This document shows, piece by piece, positions 14,394-24,112 of a DNA stretch of 64,000 bases. A program made the translations under genes and the position numbers. Source of the stretch: Clostridium sp. (lineage in GTDB: Bacteria > Bacillota > Clostridia > TANB77 > CAG-508); contig JAHAKD010000006.1 in NCBI GenBank assembly GCA_018371855.1, positions 78,741-142,740 of the forward strand, written 5' to 3'. Every line of letters begins with the position of its first letter. The first letter of the stretch is position 1. The notes below the pieces were generated by a model, which had not been told where the DNA came from, did not search any database, and was given only the letters and a program-made list of their open reading frames with translations.

Positions 14394-15083
14394 ATGGAAA
14401 GTTTAATTATTTTTATATTAGTAGTAATTATAATAGTTATTTTAAAGATTATGTTAGGAAGTAATAAAAAAATAATAATGCAAATAGCAAATAATGAAAA
14501 GCTAAATAATATAGTGAAAAAACTTCCAGAAAATATAGATATATGTAAAGATATTCTAAAAAAATTAAGAAATAATAAAGTAAAAATAGAAGAACAAGAA
14601 AATACAAATTGCTTTTATTTTATCGCAACAGATAAAATTATTTTGAATAAAGACAAAAAATATTTTACAAGAGTACAAACAATTGCTCATGAATGTATTC
14701 ATTCAACTCAAAATAAAAAAATATTGTGGTTTAATTATATTTTTGCGAATTTGTTAAATATATTTTGGTTAATAATAACAATATTAACTATTACAGGAGT
14801 TATAACTCAATATGCACTGTTTAGTGCAATTATATTAATTTGTATAATTGTTTTTTATGTAATAAGAAGTTACCTAGAAATAGAAGCAATGACTAAAGCA
14901 AAATATATTGCAAAAGAATATTTAGAAGAAAATCAAGTAAAAGAAACAGATGAAATAGTAGAAGAATATGAAAAATTGAATGATGTAGGAATAAAATATA
15001 CATGTTATAAATTAATATCTTCAAAATTATATTTATTAGCAATTTATACAATAATGGGATGTATATTAAATTTTATTAGATAA
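14394..15083 (+). CDS. Membrane-bound putative zinc metallopeptidase
   Basis: The 229 aa protein has an N-terminal membrane helix (residues 3-21), a cytoplasmic-type domain, and an HExxH motif, AHECIHSTQ near residues 98-106. Two further membrane helices follow (about 115-135 and 138-160). YLEIEAMTKAKYIAKEY supplies glutamates that could be the third zinc ligand. A last hydrophobic segment ends the chain. This layout recalls YugP-like neutral zinc peptidases, though the exact family is uncertain. No ribosome site lies at the usual distance from ATG 14394; the nearest, AAGGGGG at 14351, would come close only if the intervening hairpin forms. It could also be expressed weakly. Confidence 0.6.
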   Translation: MESLIIFILVVIIIVILKIMLGSNKKIIMQIANNEKLNNIVKKLPENIDICKDILKKLRNNKVKIEEQENTNCFYFIATDKIILNKDKKYFTRVQTIAHECIHSTQNKKILWFNYIFANLLNIFWLIITILTITGVITQYALFSAIILICIIVFYVIRSYLEIEAMTKAKYIAKEYLEENQVKETDEIVEEYEKLNDVGIKYTCYKLISSKLYLLAIYTIMGCILNFIR

Positions 15084-15160
15084 TTATTGTAAACCTCTTT
15101 TAAAAAAACGGAAAATGGTATACAATATTGTACAAATTGTATAATATGAGGAGAAAGTGA

Positions 15161-16849
15161 ATGATAAAAAAATGGGAATTTTATAATTCAGATGAAAAAC
15201 TAGTAGATGAAATATGTGAAAGATATAATTTAAATAAAGTAATAGGAAAAATTATTGTTAATAGACATGTTGTAAATGATGAAGATGTAAGAATATTTAT
15301 AACACCTACAAGAGATGATTTTCATGATCCTTTTTTATTTAAAGGAATGGATATTGCAGTAGAAAGAATAATAAAAGCTATTAATAATAAAGAAAAAATT
15401 TTAATATATGGCGATTATGATGTAGATGGTATAACAAGTACTACTGTTCTTAAAAAATATCTAATGGATAGGGGAATATCAGTAGATACATATATACCAA
15501 ACAGATTACATGAGGGATATGGTTTAAATAAAAATGCTATAGATACAATAAAAGAAAGAAATATAGATTTAATAATTACAGTAGATTGTGGAATTTCTGC
15601 AATAGAAGAAGTTGACTATGCGGTAAGCTTAGGAATGGATGTAATTGTTACAGACCATCACGAAGTAGGAGAAAAACTTCCAAATGCACTTGCTGTAATC
15701 GATGCAAAAAGAAAAGACAATACATATCCTTTTAGATCTTTAGCAGGAGTAGGAGTTGTATTTAAATTAATTCAAGCACTTTCTATAAAATTAGAAATTA
15801 AGCCAGAAGAGTATTTAAAATACTTAGATTTGGTATGTGTTGGAACAATATCGGATATAGTTCCACTAGAAGGTGAAAATAGAACTATAGCTAAACTTGG
15901 GTTAATGCTAATAAAAGTTACTAGAAATTTAGGATTACGAGAATTAATAAAAAGTTCAGGGTATAAAGAAATAGATTCTAATACAATTTCATTTGGTGTT
16001 GCACCTAGAATAAATGCTTGTGGAAGAATGGGACACGAAGAAGAATCATTAAAATTATTTTTAGCAGAAGATTTAGAAAGTGCAACCAAAATTACTAAAG
16101 AATTAAACGAATATAATACACTAAGACAAAGTACCGAAAAAGCAATTTATGAAGAAGCTGTACAGGAAATTGATAGAAATCATTTAGACGAAAAAAATTC
16201 AATAGTTTTAGGCGGAAAAGGTTGGCATCATGGTGTTATTGGAATTGTATCTTCAAAAGTAACAGATAAATATTATAAACCAAGTATATTATTAAGCTTT
16301 GAGGATGATATTGCTAAAGGATCAGGAAGAAGTGTACCAGGATTTGATTTGTATGAAGGACTAACAAAATGTGAAGATTTACTAGAAAAATATGGTGGAC
16401 ATTCTATGGCAGTTGGCCTTACTCTGAAAAAGGAAAATCTTGAGAAATTTAAGGAAAGATTTGAACAAATTGCTAAAGAGAAAAATATTAAAGAATTAGT
16501 ACCGATAATTTATATTGATGATGAATTAAAATTAAAAGATATTAATATGGACTTGGTAAAAGGTCTAAGTATTTTAGAACCTTTTGGGGAAGCAAATAAA
16601 GTGCCATTATTTTTAATAAGAAATTTAAAAATAGATTCTATAAGAGCACTTTCAGAAGGAAGACATTTAAAACTTACATTAAGAGATGAAAATTTTGTAA
16701 TTAATGCAATAGGATTTGAACTAGGATATTTAGCAGAGGAATATAGAATTGGAGATAGAATAGATGTTGTTGGAACTTTAGAGATTAATAGTTTTAATGG
16801 ATTTAGTTCTATACAAATAAATATGAAAGACATTAGAAAAAGCTATTAG
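15161..16849 (+). CDS. recJ: Single-stranded-DNA-specific exonuclease RecJ
   Basis: RecJ degrades single-stranded DNA 5' to 3' in recombination and repair. The DHH phosphoesterase motifs are all present: IYGDYDVDGITST near residue 84, VDCGIS near 144, VTDHHEVG near 163 and GTISDIVPL near 228. The DHHA1 domain carries GWHHGVIGIVSSKV and KGSGRSVPGFDLYEGL, with GGHSMAVGLTL closing it. The OB fold forms the C-terminus. At 562 aa it is the short RecJ form without the extra Bacillus C-terminal region. AGGAG precedes the ATG. It leads an operon with rel, an MBL hydrolase and hisS, a common Firmicutes order. Confidence 0.95.
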   Translation: MIKKWEFYNSDEKLVDEICERYNLNKVIGKIIVNRHVVNDEDVRIFITPTRDDFHDPFLFKGMDIAVERIIKAINNKEKILIYGDYDVDGITSTTVLKKYLMDRGISVDTYIPNRLHEGYGLNKNAIDTIKERNIDLIITVDCGISAIEEVDYAVSLGMDVIVTDHHEVGEKLPNALAVIDAKRKDNTYPFRSLAGVGVVFKLIQALSIKLEIKPEEYLKYLDLVCVGTISDIVPLEGENRTIAKLGLMLIKVTRNLGLRELIKSSGYKEIDSNTISFGVAPRINACGRMGHEEESLKLFLAEDLESATKITKELNEYNTLRQSTEKAIYEEAVQEIDRNHLDEKNSIVLGGKGWHHGVIGIVSSKVTDKYYKPSILLSFEDDIAKGSGRSVPGFDLYEGLTKCEDLLEKYGGHSMAVGLTLKKENLEKFKERFEQIAKEKNIKELVPIIYIDDELKLKDINMDLVKGLSILEPFGEANKVPLFLIRNLKIDSIRALSEGRHLKLTLRDENFVINAIGFELGYLAEEYRIGDRIDVVGTLEINSFNGFSSIQINMKDIRKSY

Positions 16850-16865
16850 ATAAGGGGGAATGCTT

Positions 16866-19064
16866 ATGTCAGAAGTACAGAATAAATCAATAGAAGATAT
16901 AATTAGTTTGGTAAAACAAAAAAAGAGATGGGCAGATACAAAGCTTATAATAAAAGCATATAATTATGCAAAAGAAAAACATGGAACTCAATGTAGAAAA
17001 TCTGGAGAGCCATATATAATTCACCCTGTTCAAGTAGCATACATTTTAGCAGATATTGGATTAGATGAAGCTACAATTTGTGCTGCATTATTACATGATG
17101 TTGTTGAAGATACCGAAGTTACTCATGAAGATTTAGTAAGAGATTTTGGAGAGGAAATTGCAACTATGGTTGCAGGTGTTACTAAACTTGGAGAATTGAG
17201 ATATCAAGCAAGTACAGAAGAGCGTCAAGTAGAAAATTACAGAAAAATGTTCCTTGCTATGGGGAAAGATATTAGAGTAATAATAATAAAGTTAGCAGAT
17301 AGATTGCATAATTTACGTACATTAAAATATTTAAGAAGAGATAGACAAATTGCTAATGCTAAAGAAACTATGGAATTATATGCTCCACTTGCAAATCGTT
17401 TAGGTATTTATTCATTAAAATGGGAATTAGAAGATTTAGCTTTTAAATATTTATATCCAGAAGAATATAGGGAATTAGTTGAAGGCATAGATAAGAAGAG
17501 AGAAGAAAGACTTCAATTTATAGAAAAGATAATGGACGATATTAGAGGACAATTAAAGAAACAGAAAATAGAAGCAGAAGTTACAGGAAGAGCAAAGCAC
17601 TTATACTCAATATATAGAAAAATGAAAAGAGACAATAAGACATTAGATCAAATTTATGATTTATTTGCACTAAGAATATTAGTCAATTCTGTAAAAGACT
17701 GCTATGCTGCACTAGGGGTAGTTCATGAAATGTACAGTCCAATGCCAGGAAGATTTAAAGATTATATAGCTGTACCAAAACCTAATATGTACCAATCTAT
17801 ACATACAACATTATTAGGAGAAAAGGGGACTCCATTCGAAGTGCAAATTCGTACATGGGAAATGCATAGAATTGCAGAATATGGTATAGCTGCACACTGG
17901 GCATATAAAGAAGCAAATTATGGTAAAAAAGGAAAACAAGTAGTTACAGTTACTAAAGATAAGCTTGCATGGCTTAGAGAAACATTAGAGTGGCAACAAG
18001 ATATGAAAGATCCACAAGAGTTTTTAAATACATTAAAAACAGAATTATTTGAGGATGAAGTATATGTTTTTACACCAAAGGGAAAAATACTAGTGTTACC
18101 ACGAGATGCAACTCCTATAGACTTTGCATATAGCATTCATGAGGAAATCGGAAATCACATGGTTGGTTGTAAAATAAATAGTAAAATGATGCCAATAATT
18201 ACAAAATTGCAAAGTGGAGACATTGTAGAAATAATGACATCCGATTCACAAAAAGGACCTAGTAGAGACTGGCTTAAATTTATTAAAACAACAAAAGCAA
18301 AAAGCAAAATACAATCATGGTTTAAGAAAGAACAAAGGTCAGAAAATATAGAAAAAGGAAAAGATTTAATAGAAAAAGAAATAAAGAGAATTGGTATTAG
18401 TCATGATGAATTATTTAAACAAGATTACATAAATGCAGCATTAGATAGATATAAGTTTAAAAACTTAGAAGAGATGTATGCAAGTGTTGGATTTGGTGCA
18501 ATATCACAAGTAAAAATTATATCTAGAATGTTAGAGGAATACAGAAAGAGCCATAAAGAAGAAAACATTGAACAAAAAATAGAAGAATTAACAAATAAAA
18601 GAAAAAATATAAAACCATCTAGTACAGGTGTTGTAGTAAAAGGAATAGATAATTGTTTAGTAAAACTTTCAAAATGTTGTAATCCAGTTCCAGGAGATAA
18701 TATAATTGGATATATTACAAAAGGAAGAGGAGTTTCTGTACATAGAACAGATTGTGTAAATGTAAAAGATTTATTAAAAGAAGAAGACAGAATTATAGAT
18801 GTTTACTGGTATACAGAAAAAGCAGCATCATACAATGTAGATATTACTGTATATGCAAATGATAGATCAGGTTTACTTGCAGAAGTAATTCAAGTTTTAA
18901 GTAATTTAAAAACAAAACTGATTGGGTTGAATTCTAAAGCAACAAAAGAACATATTGCTACAATAGAGATATCAATAGAAGTAGAAAATATTGAAGAATT
19001 AAATAAAGTATTAAAAGAACTAAGAAAAGTAGATAGTGTATATGAGGTAACAAGAAAGAAATAA
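16866..19064 (+). CDS. relA: Bifunctional (p)ppGpp synthetase/hydrolase
   Basis: Rel makes and degrades the stringent-response alarmone. The hydrolase domain is intact, with KSGEPYIIHPVQVA and LLHDVVEDTEVTHEDL near residues 75-90 and KLADRLHNLRTL. The synthetase domain has DLFALRILVNS and GRFKDYIAVPKPNMYQSIHTT; the RFKD form of the charge motif is that of bifunctional Rel/SpoT rather than RelA alone. The TGS domain (VYVFTPKGKI...PIDFAYSIHEEIG) and C-terminal ACT domain (DITVYANDRSGLLAEVIQVL) follow. ATG 16866 is preferred because GGGGGA lies at proper distance; the ATG at 16860 would overlap it. It sits 16 bases after recJ and 11 before the MBL gene. Confidence 0.95.
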   Translation: MSEVQNKSIEDIISLVKQKKRWADTKLIIKAYNYAKEKHGTQCRKSGEPYIIHPVQVAYILADIGLDEATICAALLHDVVEDTEVTHEDLVRDFGEEIATMVAGVTKLGELRYQASTEERQVENYRKMFLAMGKDIRVIIIKLADRLHNLRTLKYLRRDRQIANAKETMELYAPLANRLGIYSLKWELEDLAFKYLYPEEYRELVEGIDKKREERLQFIEKIMDDIRGQLKKQKIEAEVTGRAKHLYSIYRKMKRDNKTLDQIYDLFALRILVNSVKDCYAALGVVHEMYSPMPGRFKDYIAVPKPNMYQSIHTTLLGEKGTPFEVQIRTWEMHRIAEYGIAAHWAYKEANYGKKGKQVVTVTKDKLAWLRETLEWQQDMKDPQEFLNTLKTELFEDEVYVFTPKGKILVLPRDATPIDFAYSIHEEIGNHMVGCKINSKMMPIITKLQSGDIVEIMTSDSQKGPSRDWLKFIKTTKAKSKIQSWFKKEQRSENIEKGKDLIEKEIKRIGISHDELFKQDYINAALDRYKFKNLEEMYASVGFGAISQVKIISRMLEEYRKSHKEENIEQKIEELTNKRKNIKPSSTGVVVKGIDNCLVKLSKCCNPVPGDNIIGYITKGRGVSVHRTDCVNVKDLLKEEDRIIDVYWYTEKAASYNVDITVYANDRSGLLAEVIQVLSNLKTKLIGLNSKATKEHIATIEISIEVENIEELNKVLKELRKVDSVYEVTRKK

Positions 19065-19075
19065 AGGAGTTTTTT

Positions 19076-19723
19076 ATGATACTAAAAAGAATAAAAGTAC
19101 AAATGAAATTTGTTGGTGAAACTAATTGCTATATAATAGTAGATGAAACTCAAAAAAAAGCAATGGTAATAGATCCAGCAGGAGAGGTGCCTAAAATTAT
19201 AGAAATTTTAAACACATTAGGGGCAGAATTAGTATATATTTATTTAACTCATTGCCATGCTGATCATATAAATGGCGTAAATGAATTAAAAAAAGAAAAA
19301 GGAGGAAAAGTCCTTATTCACAGAAAAGGAAGAGAAAACTTAGAAAATAGAGTTCCCGTACTTGCAGAATATATTGGGCTTCCTCCAATATATGTAAAAG
19401 AAGATAGTATTGTAGATGATGATGACATTTTACATGTTGGAGATTTAGAATTAAGAGTTATTTATACCCCAGGACATACTGATGACGGAACATCTTTGTA
19501 TTGTGAAAAAGAAGAAATGCTATTTTCAGGAGACACATTATTTAAAGGTGCTTGGGGAAGAGTAGATCTACCTACAAGTGATTTTGATTCTATTATGAAT
19601 TCAATAATAAAGAAATTATTAATATTACCTGAAAATACAATAGTATATCCAGGACATGGAAAGCCAACTAGAATAGGGGACGAAAAACCAATTTATTTGG
19701 AAGCTAAACCAAATATAGATTAA
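19076..19723 (+). CDS. MBL-fold metallohydrolase (glyoxalase II-like)
   Basis: The 215 aa protein has the full metallo-beta-lactamase set: LTHCHADHINGV (near residues 57-68), TPGHTDDGTSLY, FSGDTLFKGAWGRVDLP with the bridging Asp, and VYPGHGKPTRIG. It resembles the YcbL/YqgX glyoxalase II-like group, which hydrolyse thioesters. In many Firmicutes a gene like this lies between rel and hisS, as here. The substrate is not known. AAGGAG is 6 bases before the ATG. The stop overlaps the ribosome site of hisS. Confidence 0.88.
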   Translation: MILKRIKVQMKFVGETNCYIIVDETQKKAMVIDPAGEVPKIIEILNTLGAELVYIYLTHCHADHINGVNELKKEKGGKVLIHRKGRENLENRVPVLAEYIGLPPIYVKEDSIVDDDDILHVGDLELRVIYTPGHTDDGTSLYCEKEEMLFSGDTLFKGAWGRVDLPTSDFDSIMNSIIKKLLILPENTIVYPGHGKPTRIGDEKPIYLEAKPNID

Positions 19724-19738
19724 CAAGGAGTGAATGAT

Positions 19739-21055
19739 ATGGAAAGGATAGAACCAAGAACTTTATCTGGATTTATGGAATTATTACCAAATGAACAGAT
19801 ATTATTTAATCAAATGAAAGAAAAGATACAAAAAACATATGAAAAATTTGGATTTTTACCATTAGATACACCAATAATTGAATCAGCAGAAGTATTACTT
19901 GCAAAAGCAGGTGGAGAAACAGAAAAACAAATATATAGATTTCAAAAAGGAGATAGTGATTTAGCTTTAAGGTTTGACTTAACAGTTCCACTTGCTAAAT
20001 ATGTAGCAAAAAATTATGGTAGTTTAAGTTTTCCTTTTAGAAGATATCAAATAGGAAAAGTGTATAGAGGAGAACGTGCACAAAAAGGAAGATATAGAGA
20101 ATTTTATCAATGTGATATAGATATAATTGGTGATGGAGAATTAGATTTAATAAATGATGCAGAAATTCCAAGTATTATTTATACACTTTTTAGAGAATTA
20201 GGTTTTGAAGATTTTACTATAAAAATAAATAATAGAAAAATCTTAAATGGTTTATTTGAAGGAGTAAATCAAAAAGAAAATGCTACAGAGATTTTAAGAA
20301 TAATTGATAAAATAGAAAAAATAGGAAAAGAAGCAGTAATAGAAGAATTAAGAAAATTAGATGTAAAAGAAGAGCAAATAAATTCTATTATGAATTTTAT
20401 AGAAATAGAAGGAACTTCTGATGCAAAGTTAGAAAAACTAGAAAATCTAGGAATAGATAATGAAACTTATAAAAAAGGTGTAGAAGAATTAAAAACAGTT
20501 ATTAAAAATGTAAGATTATTTGGCGTACCAGAAGCTAACTTTAAAGTAGATTTAACAATTGCAAGAGGTTTAGATTATTATACTGGTACAGTATACGAAA
20601 CATTTTTAAATGATTACAGAGAATTAGGAAGTGTATGTTCTGGAGGAAGGTATGAAAACTTAGCAGAATATTATACAGATAGAAGTTTACCAGGAGTAGG
20701 AATTTCAATTGGTCTTACTAGATTATTCTACAAACTAAATGAATTAAATATAATAAAAGCAGATAAAAAATCAATTTCTGATATTTTAATTATTCCAATT
20801 ACAGAAAAATTAGAAGAACCAATAAAATTAGCTACAGAAATAAGAAAATTAGGAATAAATACAGAAATTTATTTGAATGACAAAAAATTAAAAGCTAAAT
20901 TTAAATATGCAGATAAGCTAGAAATACCATATGTAATAGTTATTGGTGATGATGAGATAAACTCAAATAAAATTAAGTTAAAAAGCATGAAAAATGGAGA
21001 AGAAAAAGAAATTAATATGGATGCAACAGAAATTGTAGCTAATATAAGAAATTAA
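19739..21055 (+). CDS. hisS: Histidyl-tRNA synthetase
   Basis: HisRS is a class II synthetase. The 438 or so residues include motif 1 (LLPNEQILFNQMKEKIQ through FLPLDTPIIE), motif 2 GKVYRGERAQKGRYREFYQCDIDIIG, the histidine A motif ARGLDYYTGTVYE near residue 275 and motif 3 GVGISIGLTRLFYKL. The anticodon-binding domain fills the C-terminus (ILIIPITEKLEEPIKLATEIRKLG). I place the start at ATG 19739: AAGGAG at 19725-19730 overlaps the alternative GTG at 19730. It closes the recJ-rel-MBL-hisS operon and is followed by a double copy of the dispersed palindrome. Confidence 0.95.
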   Translation: MERIEPRTLSGFMELLPNEQILFNQMKEKIQKTYEKFGFLPLDTPIIESAEVLLAKAGGETEKQIYRFQKGDSDLALRFDLTVPLAKYVAKNYGSLSFPFRRYQIGKVYRGERAQKGRYREFYQCDIDIIGDGELDLINDAEIPSIIYTLFRELGFEDFTIKINNRKILNGLFEGVNQKENATEILRIIDKIEKIGKEAVIEELRKLDVKEEQINSIMNFIEIEGTSDAKLEKLENLGIDNETYKKGVEELKTVIKNVRLFGVPEANFKVDLTIARGLDYYTGTVYETFLNDYRELGSVCSGGRYENLAEYYTDRSLPGVGISIGLTRLFYKLNELNIIKADKKSISDILIIPITEKLEEPIKLATEIRKLGINTEIYLNDKKLKAKFKYADKLEIPYVIVIGDDEINSNKIKLKSMKNGEEKEINMDATEIVANIRN

Positions 21056-21070
21056 CTATATTAGTAAGTG

Positions 21071-21146
21071 TTTGGGACGTTCCTGGGATTTGGGGACGTT
21101 CCTTTTTTACCGTTCGGGATTTTTAGGAACGTCCCAAAATCCCGAA
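21071..21146. repeat. GGGACGTTCC palindromic repeat, copy 2 (double, inverted)
   Basis: TTTGGGACGTTCCT at 21071-21084 and its exact complement AGGAACGTCCCAAA at 21125-21138 face each other, with a second direct GGGACGTTCC and a T-run between. It is a compound form of the element and could act as terminator of the hisS operon. Confidence 0.8.
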
Positions 21147-21219
21147 ATACTTGTCATATTTTTATAAAATTTGAATATATATATTTTAAGGATATATGGT
21201 GTACAAGGGTGAAAATTTT

Positions 21220-22326
21220 ATGGTAAATATGAAGGTGATAAAAGCAAAGAATGCTATTATGGCTTTAGTTATAATAGCATTTTTGTTAATGACATTAATT
21301 AAAATAATATTAGTTGGAAAAGATAAAATAAAAGATTTATCTTTAATTCCAGTTATACAAGATACAATAATTTCTGCTAGTGGAAATTCACTAAAGGAAT
21401 TTAAAAGTATAGATAGAGATAATACAGAGCAGATATTAAGTTCGGAACTACAAATGAGTAAGTTCATAAAATCTGATGAAGAACAGCTAGCAACTGAAAA
21501 TACAATTCAAGTTCAAAACCAAACACAAGTGTCTACTGTCAGCGAGGAAGAACCACAAACGGGATTACAAACAGAGGTAGTATCTGGTGGAAATATTAAT
21601 GCTAAATATACAAATGAATATAATGGAGTGCAAATAAAAAATGAATCCAAATATGAATTGACACAAGAAATGTTAACTCCAGATATAGAATTAGAAAACA
21701 AAAAAGATATTATTATTTACCATACACATACTTGCGAAAGTTATACACAAAGTACAGGTTTTGAATATACACCAAGTGGTAATTTTAGAACAACAGATTT
21801 AAACTTTTCTGTTGTAAGAGTTGGAAGAGAACTAAAAGATAGGCTAACAAATTATGGGTTTAATGTAATACATGATGAAACATATCATGACTATCCTGCA
21901 TATAGTGGTTCATATAATAGATCTCTTACAAGCATAAAAAATGATTTAGCATCTAATCCAAACACACAAATTGTTATAGATTTACATAGAGATGCAGTTG
22001 GAGAAGCTGGTACATACGCACCCACAGTTAAAATTGGTGATGATTATGTCGCTCAAATAATGTTTGTAATAGGAACAGATGGAGGAGGACTTACACATAG
22101 CCAGTGGGTACAAAATTTAAAATATGCAATAAAAATCGTAGAAAAGGGTAACGAACTATATCCTGGTCTATTTAAGCCAATAATGGTAAGAAACTCTAGA
22201 TATAACCAACATGTTGCAAAAGCTGCTACAATAATGGAAATAGGAGCAACTGGAAATACAATGGATCAATGCTTAAATAGTATGAAATATCTAAGTAAAG
22301 TAATGGATGAGGCTTTAAACAAATAA
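21220..22326 (+). CDS. spoIIP: Stage II sporulation protein P, cell-wall hydrolase
   Basis: SpoIIP is the amidase/endopeptidase that, with SpoIID and SpoIIM, thins septal peptidoglycan to allow engulfment in sporulating cells. A membrane anchor (AIMALVIIAFLLMTLIKIIL) starts near residue 10. A Gln/Glu-rich linker follows, then the catalytic domain: DIIIYHTHTCESYTQ with His near residue 168, a conserved VIHDETYHDYPAYSGSYNRS segment, VIDLHRDAVG, and ATIMEIGATGNTMDQ near the end. About 369 aa is close to the Bacillus protein. AAGGGTG gives better spacing for ATG 21220 than for ATG 21196. It is direct evidence of endospore formation. Confidence 0.92.
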   Translation: MVNMKVIKAKNAIMALVIIAFLLMTLIKIILVGKDKIKDLSLIPVIQDTIISASGNSLKEFKSIDRDNTEQILSSELQMSKFIKSDEEQLATENTIQVQNQTQVSTVSEEEPQTGLQTEVVSGGNINAKYTNEYNGVQIKNESKYELTQEMLTPDIELENKKDIIIYHTHTCESYTQSTGFEYTPSGNFRTTDLNFSVVRVGRELKDRLTNYGFNVIHDETYHDYPAYSGSYNRSLTSIKNDLASNPNTQIVIDLHRDAVGEAGTYAPTVKIGDDYVAQIMFVIGTDGGGLTHSQWVQNLKYAIKIVEKGNELYPGLFKPIMVRNSRYNQHVAKAATIMEIGATGNTMDQCLNSMKYLSKVMDEALNK

Positions 22327-22349
22327 AAGAAAAAATGTTGAAAAATGTA

Positions 22350-22378
22350 TTGTTAAGGGAAATTTTTTATGATATAAT
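22350..22378 (+). promoter_or_regulatory. Promoter of pyk
   Basis: TTGTTA at 22350-22355 and TATAAT at 22373-22378 have a 17-base spacer, 35 bases before the GTG start. Confidence 0.7.
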
Positions 22379-22412
22379 ACCTTCCAGTGTCAAATTCTAG
22401 GAGGTAATTATT

Positions 22413-23867
22413 GTGAAAGAAAGAAATTTAAGAAAAACAAATATTGTATGTACAATAGGACCAGCAGTAGAAAATAGAATGGATGAATTAATGAAAGCTG
22501 GAATGTCTATTGCAAGAATTAATTTTTCTCATGGAGATTTTGAGGAACAAAAAGACAAAATTGAAAGATTTTTTGAAATAAGAAAAGAACTAGGTCTACC
22601 AGTTGCAATTATGCTAGACACAAAAGGACCAGAAATAAGAACAGCATTAAACAAAGCTGGAAGAGATGTAAAAGTACAATTAAAAGAAGGTCAAAAATTT
22701 ACATTCTTCTATGAAGACAGATTAGGAGATGAAGAAGGTACTTCATTATCTTACAAAGATTTATATAAAGATGTAAAACCAGGAAACTTAATTTTAATTG
22801 ATGATGGAAAAATTCAAATAAGAGTAGACGAAATAAAAGATAAAGATATAGTAGGAACTGTATTAAATGATGGTGGTGCAGGATCAAGAAAAAGTATAAA
22901 TGTACCAGGTGTTTCTATAAAAATACCATTCTTAAGCCCTAAAGATATAAACGACTTATCAAATGGAGCTAGAGTTGGATTTGATTATGTTTCTGCATCA
23001 TTTGTAAGAAATAAAGAAGATGTAGCCCAAATGCGTAAAGTGTTAGACGATAATGGTGGAAAAGATGTTAAAATCTTAGCTAAAATCGAAAATCAAGAAG
23101 GAATAGATAATTTTGAAGAAATTTTAGCAGCTTGTGATGGTATAATGGTAGCTCGTGGTGACATGGCTGTAGAAGTTCCATTCGAAGAAGTACCAGTTGT
23201 ACAAAAAAGATTTATTAAGAGATGTAACGAAGAAGGAAAATTAGTAATAACAGCTACACAAATGTTAGAAAGTATGACAAACAACCCATTACCAACAAGA
23301 GCTGAAGTAAGTGACGTTGCAAACGCTATTTACGATAGAACAGGATGTATAATGCTTTCTGGAGAAACAGCAATGGGAGATTATCCATTAGAATGTGTTA
23401 ATACAATGGTAAAAGTTGCTAAAAGTGTAGAACCAACAATTAATTATTGGAAGAGATTTACAAAGAAAGATTGGAAAATAGAAGAAGCAGACATCGAATC
23501 ACATGCAGCTTATACAACTTGTGTAACAGCTAGAGATATTAAAGCAGATGCTATAATCGATTACACACATACAGGAAATTCTGCAACAAGATTATCAGGA
23601 TATGGACCAGCTTGTCCAATATTTGCTATTACAGATTCAGAAAAAGTATACAATCAATTAGGACCAGTTTGGAATGTATACCCAATCTTAATTAAAGATG
23701 GAGCAGATATTGATGATACAATCGAAAAAGGTGTAGAAAAATTAATAGAATTAGGAAAATTAGAAGAAGGAGATACAGCTGTTTTATGTGGAGGACCACA
23801 AATAATGATTAAAGAAAAATCAAAATATGCTGTTAATAAAACAGTTGGAGGTATCTTAAAAATATAA
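22413..23867 (+). CDS. pyk: Pyruvate kinase
   Basis: Pyk converts phosphoenolpyruvate and ADP to pyruvate and ATP. The 484 aa protein shows RKTNIVCTIGPA, ARINFSHGD, MLDTKGPEIRT, KILAKIENQEGIDNFEEIL with the catalytic Lys and Glu, MVARGDMAVEVP, and the ITATQMLESMTNNPLPTRAEVSDVANA signature, then LSGETAMGDYP. It lacks the extra C-terminal PEP-utiliser domain of Bacillus Pyk. The start is GTG 22413, nine bases after AGGAGG. It is monocistronic, with its own promoter and a palindromic terminator. Codon use is optimised relative to neighbours, with several CGT arginines, consistent with high expression. Confidence 0.97.
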   Translation: MKERNLRKTNIVCTIGPAVENRMDELMKAGMSIARINFSHGDFEEQKDKIERFFEIRKELGLPVAIMLDTKGPEIRTALNKAGRDVKVQLKEGQKFTFFYEDRLGDEEGTSLSYKDLYKDVKPGNLILIDDGKIQIRVDEIKDKDIVGTVLNDGGAGSRKSINVPGVSIKIPFLSPKDINDLSNGARVGFDYVSASFVRNKEDVAQMRKVLDDNGGKDVKILAKIENQEGIDNFEEILAACDGIMVARGDMAVEVPFEEVPVVQKRFIKRCNEEGKLVITATQMLESMTNNPLPTRAEVSDVANAIYDRTGCIMLSGETAMGDYPLECVNTMVKVAKSVEPTINYWKRFTKKDWKIEEADIESHAAYTTCVTARDIKADAIIDYTHTGNSATRLSGYGPACPIFAITDSEKVYNQLGPVWNVYPILIKDGADIDDTIEKGVEKLIELGKLEEGDTAVLCGGPQIMIKEKSKYAVNKTVGGILKI

Positions 23868-23869
23868 TC

Positions 23870-23908
23870 AATAGGGATTTAGGGACGTTCCTTAAATCCC
23901 TATTTTTG
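23870..23908 (+). repeat. GGGACGTTCC palindromic repeat, copy 3, doubling as pyk terminator
   Basis: Arms AATAGGGATTTA and TAAATCCCTATT flank the GGGACGTTCC core and are followed by TTTG. The pyk stop is three bases upstream, so this copy probably ends the transcript. Confidence 0.8.
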
Positions 23909-24036
23909 TTGTTCTAGAAAAATATTCGTTTTTTCTGTAACTAGATACTTTTGTGTCAATTATGAAGCAATTATGTACATGGGGGGAAGCTACTTTTCTA
24001 TTATAGAATACCAAAAAACGTTTTCGAAACTAATAA

Positions 24037-24065
24037 TTTACATAAATAGAAAAATGTGTTATAAT
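24037..24065 (+). promoter_or_regulatory. Near-consensus promoter of the small orphan gene
   Basis: TTTACA at 24037-24042 and a perfect TATAAT at 24060-24065 are 17 bases apart. Confidence 0.75.
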
Positions 24066-24112
24066 ATAATGTGTAACGGAGAAATACTTGAGGAAATAGG
24101 AGGATACATATC

